64,000 bases of DNA from Chamaecyparis obtusa (taxonomy: Eukaryota; Streptophyta; Pinopsida; Cupressales; Cupressaceae): the NCBI GenBank assembly GCA_027943335.1, contig BSBK01002080.1, positions 2,236,001 through 2,300,000 on the forward strand. The letters are read 5' to 3'. Positions 45,068 through 55,232 of the stretch are shown here, one piece after another. The position numbers and the translations under genes were made by a program. The first letter of the stretch is position 1, and each line of letters begins with the position of its first letter. The notes beneath the pieces are model-generated. The model was not told the origin of the DNA. It worked only from the letters and a program-made list of their open reading frames with translations, and ran no database searches.

Positions 45068-46229
45068 TGTTAGGAATGAATGTTGAATATATCCTATGGG
45101 GTAGTATTAGTAGCCATTTTTTAGTAGTTGTTGTTTCATTCATGATTGTGATTTTCATTGATGTCAACACAATGATCTACTAAAGATTAGCAGAGAAGCA
45201 GACAATGTTTGAGTTAGTGCACTTGGGATATTGAAGATGAAGTTATGCAGAGTTAGAGAATTAATCTATGATGTGTTATAAGATCATGGTTAAGAGTGAA
45301 GAAATTAATTCATTTATTCATGGAAGTTATCAGGAAAGCAGTGGAAGCAGTATTCAGGTAGTGTTCCTAAGTAGCAGTTTGTGGAAATTGGATGATATCT
45401 CCTAATCAGGATGGAATCTAGTTATGTGTAGCTAGAGGGAAATTGGAGACATTTTGATAGTGATGTGGTTGATAGCACAAGATCTGAGGTTGCATGAGTG
45501 AAGAATTATATTGATTGTAAGACGACAGTTTTGTGTAATTTTGATGTAATGTGTGGAAAGTTTTATTTTTTAATTTGTATGCTGACTCATTTGTAATGAT
45601 TTGAGTGTGGTATAAATAAAGGAATGTATTCCTTGTTGTAATATAGAATGTGATGAATGTAATTGTATTGTGAAAGTGAAATTTTTGAAAGAGGATATGC
45701 GAAGTATTGAGATTTGGGTATTGAGATTAGAAGGAGTTGGTGTGGTTTGGCACAGTAAGAGAAGGAGCATTGATTTGTTGAGGTCAATAATATATTCTTA
45801 TTATTCTATTGAGCAATACAAAGATCAGTTGGATAGTGAGTTCGGTGATCTTACCCTGAAGTTGTTTGGGTAGTGGGTCCTTTAGTCTTCCATAACTCCT
45901 AATAGAGTTAGAATCTTTTAACATAGATTCATATGTACTGAATGTATTTCATAAGACTCCTAATAGAGTCCATCCTTTCACAAGGAATATTCATATTAGT
46001 GCATCTTTTGTGGGCATCATTCTTGTTGGGGTTTACTCTTTGATCAAGAGGTTCCCTAGTCAACATATCTTGTGTCATTGTGTTATTGTGCATGTATATC
46101 TTTCTATGGTTGCTAGTTACATTGCTTACATGGTTAAAATCTATTAAGGTTGATAAAAGTTATATTTTTCTGATAACTGATTCACCCCCCCCTCATCTCA
46201 GTTATCTTGGTGGACTTTACTTTCTAAAA
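45068..46229 (+). repeat. CopA-type 3' LTR in CopA-2
   Basis: About 1160 bp from TGTTAGGAATG to TTTCTAAAA. The last 500 bp match CopA-1 LTR pieces at 20098-20627 and 12849-12889 in reverse. A TATAAATA box lies at 45611-45618. The block ACTGATTCACCCCCCCCTC near 46179 corresponds to the G-rich box of the other LTRs. Fifty-three further bases (46230-46282) carry a second such box and end at the inferred target duplication. Confidence 0.78.
45611..45618 (+). promoter_or_regulatory. TATA box of CopA-type LTR
   Basis: TATAAATA in GTGTGGTATAAATAAAGG, upstream of the part of the LTR expected to be transcribed. Confidence 0.5.
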
Positions 46230-46282
46230 AGATTAATAAGTATGCATCAACTGATTCAACCCCCTCTTATTTGATTGGGACA

Positions 46283-46812
46283 TTGTTACTTTGACACATC
46301 TCTCTAGTCTTGGCATATCTGGCTGAAAATTTCTCAAGCTCAATCCCCTCCAAGAAAGCCCTAGGATCATAGGTATAAAATACCTCTTTAATTTACTCTC
46401 CATTAATTCTTAACAATGCTTCTTCAATGTTATCCCTCATAGTCTTGACAACTAGATCATATCTATCCATAATTGGAAACATTAAATCTATATCTAGGAA
46501 AAAAAATGTTACCACCAATTTCCCCAAGTCATATTCCCATGCATTTGACTCTTGGCTTGCAAGATTTTCCTACCCGTACCATTGTCTAAATAAATCTAAA
46601 ACCTTGGTTGGTATTGGGGCATATGAAATAAAACCATATTTTTCATACAATCCCTCATGAATCTTCCAACCCTTAATTATTACATTTATCCTATCATACT
46701 TATCATTTGTTGATGGATTTAAACAATCCAAAAAACCATAAAAGGGTACCTCTTCATGTACTATCTTTGGCTTGAATGTCCCCTTGGCGAATGCATGGTG
46801 AATTTTAGGCAT
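46283..46812 (-). pseudogene. XO-1 unknown ORF, N-terminal part
   Basis: Starts at MPKIHHAFAKGTFKPKIV (46812). After a TAG at 46570-46572 it continues to WEYDLGKLVV, LDIDLMFPIMDRYD and EVFYTYDPRAFLEGIELEKF, reaching the CopA-2 boundary. This matches XO-2 (WENDIGKLVV, LDADLMI, FRLSDP, ELREVYDAQ) in order. The gene continues at 37596, across CopA-2. Function unknown. XO-1 and XO-2 lie head to head, about 1.6 kb apart. Confidence 0.68.
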
Positions 46813-47400
46813 TTTATAGAATAATTAAAATTTTACAAACTAGGGCTCCTGACCTAAGAACTTTGATTTAGAAACACATCCTACCCCAATTCTATGAATT
46901 CACCCAACTACAAATTTTTTTACCTACAGGAACACAATTCCCCAAAAAAAAATAATAGAAAACATTCAGGAACCTGTTGGCACTTCAAATTTTCAAATTT
47001 TCAGTACATGAGTCTTATGAAATTTTTATAAATTTGAAGTGTGTATAGATGTTCATGAAAGTATGATAATTTTGCTATAAAAAACCCATAAAAGATCCTG
47101 CAAAATTATATATTCTTCCTTAGTATCCAGTGAGCCCTAATTAAGAGTTAAACCTGAGAAAAACCCTAAATATATGCCATTTTAAAAAAATAAGCCCTAG
47201 GTCACTTTGTTTTAAATCTATTTGAGTGTTACCTTTTTGAATCACTTAAAGTCTCAAAAGTGCACATGCGTAAAGTTTTCCTAAGTCTTAGCGACTAGCG
47301 GCTTTAATTTTTCCTAAGTCTGGTGGCTATAATATATCCTAAGTCCTAAATACTTTATATTCTAATGTTTCGGATTTCATTCAGCTTGGTATCTTTGAAG
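46813..47400. other. Intergenic DNA between XO-1 and the dyad array
   Basis: No coding. An AGCCCTAG motif lies upstream of both unknown ORFs (46843-46850 in reverse sense and 48430-48437). No LTR ends were recognised. Confidence 0.4.
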
Positions 47401-47410
47401 AAGATCTAAT

Positions 47411-48081
47411 GGTGGTCATATAGTCGCAAGGAATCTTATAGACCTATGCGATCATGTTACTAATGGTTGATCTTATAGTAAAGCTTAATGTGGAAACAAA
47501 GTGGAACCAGTGTTAGAAGAATCTTCAAAGATGAAAGAAATGAAGGGAAGATTTGATGGTTTTCGTATAATTGCATAGAATCTTAGAGGTCTATGCGATC
47601 ATGCAACTAATCATTGATCTTGCATCAAGCTCAATGTAATTCTTGAGTGGGACCATGGACAGGTGTACATGACTGATAGTTTCTCACTGGTTAAAAATAG
47701 TGGGACCAATGTTAGTTTTTGCATATGGTTTTTCTTGATTAGTCGATAATACTTGCTGACATGGAGGATTTTAGCCAACACTAGTGCTCAAAAAGAAAGA
47801 AATTACATGACAACTTGCCAGCTATTGCAAGCATGGATTTTCTTTACTAATAAAGGCAAAGTGCGACCAGTAACTTGAAGAAAAGATGACGATGATTGAA
47901 GGCTAGTGGTTTGTCTCATGTTCGCATGAGCTTCTTTCAAGCTATGCAATCATGCAACTAATGTTTTGTTTTAACAGTGAGAGTTATAAGAGATTGTCGC
48001 TAGTAAAGGGATTGACATGATGGCTTGTCATATGGTCGTATAGGTTTCTTTCAAGCTATGTGATCATGCGACAAACCATTG
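47411..48081 (+). repeat. Four diverged dyad repeats upstream of XO-2
   Basis: Units at about 47411-47475, 47554-47622, 47907-47970 and 48021-48081 share a pattern. A TCGCAT/CGTATAG-like arm comes first, then about 12 bases (AATCTTATAGAC, TTTCTTTCAAG), then CTATGCGATCATGCGAC or close variants, then TAATSRTTG. The arms are inverted copies (CGCATAG/CTATGCG). AAGTGGGACCA-like motifs recur between the units. The array is 360 bp or more before the XO-2 start. It may be part of an LTR or promoter; this is inference. Confidence 0.6.
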
Positions 48082-48437
48082 GATTATTTTCTAAGTGAAA
48101 ATCAACGGTGAAAATTTAAATTGAAGGTAAAGTGGGTGAAAGGTTCAGACAAGTGATAGTTCATTTCCTAGAAAATTAATGGTGAAATCATGTTAAGTAA
48201 ATTACTGAAATAATTGTGGATCAATTGTGAGTATATCAAAATCTATGCTTCCTCAAAAAGCCACAAGGAGATAAAAATTTGCAGAGCGTTTGGTGAACAG
48301 AATTGCAAAAACCTATTGCTGTTTTCTTGGGGATTTTGAAGAAAAGGTTGGTTCTTCCTACACTTGTTATGTTAAGAAGTATTACTTTGCTATTGTGTTC
48401 TTTTGCACCCAATATACATAAGCTATAAGCCCTAGAA

Positions 48438-51400
48438 ATGCTGCCGAGGAAAGAGCTTTCTAGTGAAACCAATTATCTTCAGAGGGGTCTACATGAGGAC
48501 TTATTACAAATTTTTCCTAGCTCAATAGTAAATTTGGTAGAGGTCAAACAACTAACGCCAAAGGATCCTAGGTTAAAAGTGGTGAATGGATTGTATGATA
48601 TAGGAAATCATATCAGGGATGCTAAGATTGGTTTTCTCAATGTGAGTGGCACTTCTGACTTCACTGGGCTAACATTGCTTACAATAGGTTTCAGCTAGAG
48701 AAATACCCCTATTCCCACTTGTAATGTATGGGAAAATGACATAGGCAAGCTTGTGGTACCTGGTGTCTTCTTAGATGCAGACTTGATGATTGAAGTTGCA
48801 AAAAACTATGACCCTATTACTAAAGAGATTAGGGGTGTTAGAGGGAAAAAGCTATTGACAATCTTTGCTGAGGAAATCAAAATGGTTTTTAGATTAAGTG
48901 ACCCCTCACCTAACCTGGAACCAATTGATTTTAAAGAATTAAGAGAGGTGTATGATGCACAAAGACATCTCCTTAGAATTGGTCCTGTAAAAGATTTCTA
49001 TACTCAAATTGGAAAGATGATTGTTACAGGACTAGGAGCTCAAGAGCCATTCAAAATAGAGTATTTTGATGTATTGGCAAGAGGTGCCTATTGGTCATTA
49101 TGTCAGGTTTTTGGGGAAGATGCTAATGAGAAAATGCCAGAGCACCTGATGTATATGGTGATCCAGATATTACATTTGCATATATCAATTACTTTTGATT
49201 ATGCCCCCTTCATTGCTGACTTAATCCATGATGGACTAATGGGGATTCAAAAGAATAAAGTTGATAAACCCTTTTGCTGGTACTCTTTTATGATGTACAT
49301 GTTTTTGTTCAAGGGTGATAATTATTTTGCAAAAGAAATGGAATTATCCAAATAGAGAGGTGGAGAGGACATGCATGTTCAGCTATGGAATTCAAATATG
49401 ACATGTGATAGAAAGGATAGTAGTTATATACAGTTTAACAAATGTTTTGCAGCAAGATTGAGAATATTCTTTGTTCATGATAGCCCTAGAGTTATGGTCG
49501 CTTTGGCTGAAATTGTTAGACCACAACAATTTGCAAAGGACCTCAACATAGTGCACAATTGGGGTGATTTTATTTTCTATCCCTATTCAACTATTATTAG
49601 ATTATATGGTTTCAAGGGGACTCCTTTTATTTTGCCTTTCCAAGTTCCCATCAAGATTGGCATTGCAGAATTCTTTAGACAATTAGGTGATATTGAGAAT
49701 AATAGTATTGCTAAAGGTAGAGGAACTTTGTTCCCAAACATTACCATTTCTCACAAGTTTATAATCACAAAGGGTGGGTGGCTTCATATGCATAAAATCT
49801 TGGATCCACATCATTTGACAACCACAATTGCCTAGACAATAGATCCAGAGAGTTTCTACAATGAATTATTCAGAAAAAGGGTCAGATGCTCAACAATAAA
49901 CCACATTTTTAATTTTCCTAAAGATATTATTAGAAATACCCCAGGGTTGTAAGACCAAGCAGTCAGAAAGGAAAAGTGGTTAGTGTACAAGAAAACATGG
50001 GATTTTGTCCGACAGTTTGACCCCAAATATGATCCTATAGGTAGTATAAATCCTATGGGAAAGAGGATAGATACTCTCATGAACTATTTTCAAAAAAAAT
50101 TTAAGACTCTAGAGGAGGAGAAGAAAAAGGCCATGGAGGACAACCCTGAGAAGGCTAAATCATATTGGGCAAAGGTGTTTCCTCCTGGCAAATATATGTT
50201 GCAAGAGAGGACTGGTTACGGTGTAATAATTCCTAAATCTGATTTCAAGAAGTAGCAAAAGAAAAAAGAAGATCTCCCTTCTACATCAAAGTAGGTGGAG
50301 AGGCAAAAGGAGGTTGAAGAAATTATAGATGTACCATAGGACCAGCCAAGTGAAGACATCCTTGATTTTTCACCTCCCACCAAGAAACAAAGGATAGAAG
50401 AGAGGCCTCATGATTCAGAGGAAGAATACTCTCCTTCACAGTCACCCTTGAATATTACAGATGATTAGGAGATCATAGAGCAGGTTCAACAAATGGGATC
50501 TCAGGGTCAAATATTCATGACTCAAGATGAGATAAATGAGGGAATTCCAGAGCAACCAAAGGAGCCTGAGTTAGGCTTAATAGTGGGACAAATTGTAGGG
50601 ACAAAATTGGACCCTATAATCAAACAGGCATGTGAAGAATTTCTGGCTGATGATGCATTTGTAAAGACCCGGGCCTTTTTACAATTTTAATGGAAAATGA
50701 ACATGAGTAAATTTGAGGAAGCTTATGAGAAGAAGCACAAGGAGAATCTTGGTAAGGATCTTAAAACTATTGAAGATGAAATTAGGAAAGAGATGATAGA
50801 TAGATTTGAAGGGATTACTCCAGAACAGGGGAGAGAATTGGTAAAGAATGTAGGAGTACTTGTCCTCCCTGAATGGGACATAGCTAATGCAATAGTCCTT
50901 GATGCAGTTAGAAAACAAAATACACCTATGTACAAGACCAAGGAAGAGGTAGAATAGGTTGTCAAAGGAATTTATTTTAGTAATAACCATCAAGCTTTGG
51001 TCATATGGTCATTAAAGAGAGATGAGAAAAACAAAGGAAAGCAAATAATTAAGGATAGTCTCTCTGGTGGTCTCATAGTCAAGAGGGTTTTGGACACATC
51101 AGCAATAGAAGCATCAAGTATGGTGGTAGCCATAGCTCACCTTGCAAAAAAAGGTGGTAGAAAGGGAAGCAAAAGAGAAGGAGGAACTCACAAGAAAATT
51201 TGAAGAAATGTTGAGGGCGTATGAAGATTTGAAACAAGGATTGTTTGAGAAAGATAAAATAATTGCAGATTTGAAGAAAAGGTTGGGGGAGGAAAGCTCA
51301 ATCTAGGAACCACAACAGTTGCAACTTCCTTCTTCTACTGCTGGTCCTTCCTCCTCAAGCCCCATTATTGAGTTTCCCATGTCTCCTCTTCCCCCTTCCC

Positions 51401-52134
51401 TAAGCAGTGAAGATATAGAACAGAGATAACAATAAAAATCTGAAAAGAGACTAAAGGACACCATTCAGCACTTTGTTAGGAATGTAAAGCCTAGAGAAGT
51501 TTATAAACATGCAGGGTAGTTATCTGATATTTTTCTTTCTTTTAGAAAAGAAGAAGACACTGTGGGAAAAATTTTGGATGACTGGGTGCCTAGGGAAAAT
51601 GTTTTGAAGATATTTCTTAAATCAATTAAAGATCATAGTACTGTGTGCCCCCAATTGGCAATTACTTATAAAATTGGCAAATCTCTCCTTGATTTTGAAG
51701 TATCTAGGGAAGAAGTAAAGAGAAAGGCAACTCTTTTAAGAGTAAGACACCTGGAGAATGATTTTTAGATATTCCCAGGTCTTGTTAGAGTAGATGGAAC
51801 CATAAAAGAGAGGGAAAAATGGTTGGAACAAATTGAGAATGGAGTGTCAGTCAAGATTGATGTTGTTATTAGCACTGAAGATACTCTTCCTTTTGTACAA
51901 AAAATTGAAATGTTGCAAGATGCCAAGGTGAATTTTACTAAGGTGATAACTAAAATTCATCAATTGGTTACTAGTTGGAACAAGATTCTGCCAAAGAGGG
52001 ATGAGATTTTGGCTTTTAATTGGCCTTCTGAGGATACCTTTTTAGCTTGGGAAGTAGCGTCCCTTTCAGAGGATAGTAAAGAAGAAGAAACATCCTCTGA
52101 GGAGGCAACAGATGGCATTGCTCCAACTCCCTAA
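48438..52134 (+). pseudogene. XO-2 long unknown ORF (about 1230 codons)
   Basis: One frame runs from MLPRKELSSETNYLQ (48438) to about 51203, then after a frameshift to 52134. Stops are almost all TAG at places where CAG fits (near 48696, 49353, 50253, 50292, 50337, 50466, 50955). The N-terminal 500 residues match XO-1 (YWSLCQ, YMVIQ, YMFLFKGDNYF). After residue 600 it is charged, with a bipartite-like KKKQRIEE region (PPTKKQRIEERP near 50380), and then helical. The last 200 residues (VGKILDDWVPRENVL onward) end in an acidic Ser/Glu tail. No reverse transcriptase, integrase, protease or transposase motif. No LTR was recognised around it, so the carrier element is undefined. Confidence 0.75.
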
Positions 52135-53932
52135 AGAAGCAAGCATGGATATAACACCTAGCAGATGTTGAACTGACCTTGGAAGCTATTGCCAGATTTT
52201 GGCACTCATCTTTACGATCCATCTCAAAGTTTTGTAACAAGAAAGTTTTTATTTTCATTTTTTGTCTTATATGAGGAATCTTTTCTTGTCTTTTCTAAGA
52301 GGATCCAAAGCTTTTTTGCAATCCTTATTCTATAAAAGGATTACCAGGATTAGTGTAAAAGCGCCGAGAACTTGATCAAATTAACTGATAAGTTTCTTGA
52401 GTCTGGGATATTGTAGACCATTTTTTAGACATATTTCCATAGAAGAACAATTTTTGGTTCAAGTTATTTTCAGAAGGTTATATTGTAAAGCATTTTTTAA
52501 GAATGATTAATATAGCATTTGAATGAAATCCAAGATTTATATCTCTCCTTGAGTATCTCTGTTTGAGTTATGAATTGTTCCAATTCATTGCATAGATAAT
52601 CTTTGTGTGTATGTTTATTTTTCTCAGCTCTGATCCAGGATCAGATTAAATAAGCTTTGAAAATAACATAAATTCTTTGAATTTTTTCTTGAGGATGCAT
52701 TAGTAAGTAGTGTGAATCTAGGATCTTTTGATAAAATCCACCACAGGGTGATTAGTATTTTCAAAAGGCAAAAATAATTCAACGTTTAGTATATTATTTC
52801 ATGTATTATAGTCTTGTAGTGGAGGTAATGCCCAATGAATAAGACACTGGCTAGTAGTGGAGTTTTCTTATAGAGATCAGTGTTTGAAAAGGTTCTATTA
52901 ATATTTCCATTTTTTATTAAAATTGTCAAAATTCTTTGAAGTACAGTGAATTGCAGGGCAGTTTACTATGTAGTGATAGTGAAAAATCTATGAATGAATT
53001 GTCATCATTTAGGTTTCTCTTATCATTTATCTGTTACATTCAAATCTAGTTATTAAATTAATAAAGCAAGTTTTTTTACTGGATTAGGAACACCCTCCTT
53101 GGTTTTGCAGAGCCAGAAGTCCAGAGGGCAGTTTTTCCCTATAGCTGGTCCAATCATCTTTAGAGCATCATATTTGGATCTAACCCATCCTCAAAATCTG
53201 TAGATGTATTGGTTGCCTATTAGAGCATAAACTCCCATTTTTTGGGAACCAACAGAACCCCAAGAACAAGAACTGGGAGAAAAAAACCCCACTTACATAT
53301 TTTTCACTTGATTCTGCACTAACTTTTGTATGCTAAAATATCCCTTGATCACTTCAACAACCTCAATACACTTTGATAACTTTAGAGAATGTAGAATGAA
53401 TCAAAAAACAAAAATTCACATGTTTTATTACCAATCATAACCAGTTTGTTTGCCATAAATTTATATGAGCAAGAAAAAGGTTTGAAAACCTTTATTTTTT
53501 ATAGTTTGAATATTAGCCATAGATCCTTATCAAATCAACACCATCAGATGATTGAGAGAAATCCAATCTTAATCAACCACTAGTTTACCAAAAGGGCCCA
53601 ATAACCAACCAACAAGAAAATGCCATATTACAACACACTCCAAAACAACATCTTGACCCAATCATCATTTTCCCTGGGGACAAGAAACACATGTCCATAT
53701 CTTGTGATCCCATAAAGAATAAAAATCATGCATCTTACATTGTGGGATCATGAGAGTCATTGATCATTATAGGAAGTTAATTATGGTTGAAATATAAAGG
53801 CCAAATAAACTTAGATCATCTTTATTTCTTAGTTAAAACATCACCATTGATTATGAGCATGTGCTAAAAGATATACACCTTAGTTGCACAACCATTATCC
53901 TTAATAAAAATTCATAGCGACAAAGTAAAGAA
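52135..53932. other. Non-coding region, nothing recognised
   Basis: AT-rich sequence after XO-2, without a supported frame, LTR or terminal repeat. The first several hundred bases may be the XO-2 3' untranslated region. Confidence 0.45.
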
Positions 53933-54973
53933 TGTTAAGATTAAGATTGAGTAATACTAAGAGGGGGGGTGAATCGGTATTACAACACTTATTATTAAAC
54001 TTAAACCAATTCCAAATAAACTATATGATTTCAGAAATGAAAAGAACATAAGAAAATAACACACAACTCATAACACCATTATTTCTTTTCGAGGAAACCT
54101 TGGCCAAGGAAAATCCATGGTGGGGATGGTACCCATAGCTATGCACTAAAGTGTAATATCCCTATTAGGAGATCTAGCCTTGTTAGGAGATGAGTATTAC
54201 ATAGTGCATTTCCTTTTTAGAGGAATATCAACCCTATTAAAGGTATACAAAACCCTATTAAAGGTATAGTGAGCTTACAACTCTTAAAATCAAATAATTC
54301 GATTACAAAGTGTTCTTCAATAATGAAGAATACAAGCATCTTCTATACTTTGATAGTTCCAGTTGTAGTTCTCAATATCATCTTCTAACCTCTAATCTCG
54401 CATCTTCCCTCACTATTACTATTTTGCATATTTTCATCTCATCACTTTGCAAAAGGATCTTCATATAAATATGCATTTTATCATTCACCCGGCTCCCAAA
54501 TGCAATACAAAATAGAGTAATTAATAATGCAAGGAATAAATACTAAGTCAGCGATCTTCTATTACCATAGTGTCAGAAATCTTTAATCTTAATCTAACTT
54601 AGCACATTACCAGTCCATCTTATATTCCCTTAATCATCATGACTATTCATATACTCCGTTTCACTATCCCTATGTCTTCACATGACTCCAAATCACTGTA
54701 ACTTTTTGATAACAACACCAAAACACAAGAGACCTTAACTGAAGTTCATACACATCCCAAAACTAAGATTTCAATTCATCAACTATCATATAATGTCTTC
54801 AATGTCTAAAACAATACGGATGTACTCTATAAATCTATCTCCATACTTAGTCATTTTGAAGACTACATCTCCAAAACTAAACTTAACTTAATGAGATCAC
54901 CATATCAGATGTGTTTCCATAAATACAAACCCTCAAGTGTTTCGTAGTGCTCTCCAAACATCACTTGCCAACA
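53933..54973 (-). repeat. XG-3 3' LTR
   Basis: 1041 bp from TGTTAAGATTAAGATTG to CTTGCCAACA. It resembles the XG-2 LTR at 35070-36118 throughout. A G run with TGAATCGGTATTAC follows the start. The adjacent polypurine tract reads, on the minus strand, GCAAAAGGGAGAGAT (54974-54988). Confidence 0.85.
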
Positions 54974-55232
54974 ATCTCTCCCTTTTGCATTGATGGCAAC
55001 ACTTAGCAAAAAATTACTAAGTGTCCAAACAAAACACTTAACTCTCCTTTTCTCTATCTTCTCTTTTCTCCTAATATCTTTTTCTTTTTCTTTTATATAT
55101 TATTTTTTTTTGTATTTTCTTCTTCTCTTATACATATGTATATATATATTATTTTTCCTCTTTTCTTCTCTCCCTTTGACATCAATGTGAAAGGTATACC
55201 CAAAATTGCAAAACTTTACAAAAATGTAGGAC
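54974..55232 (-). other. XG-3 3' untranslated region
   Basis: Polypurine tract at the LTR edge, then a pyrimidine-rich, T/C-dominated stretch (55040-55175). No coding. Confidence 0.6.

Larger units (their letters stand above)
37597..46282 (+). mobile_element. CopA-2: Copia retrotransposon inserted in XO-1
   Basis: A plus-strand element that splits the XO-1 gene. TTGT occurs at 37593-37596 and 46283-46286, and the outer ends are TGGCATTC and GGGACA. It holds Gag to RNase H, all decayed, and a nested insertion at 40678-42822. The left flank (37597-38383) should be the 5' LTR but does not match the 3' LTR (45068 onward), which is of the CopA-1 type. The element may therefore be a recombinant, or the ends may be misassigned. 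Confidence 0.7.
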
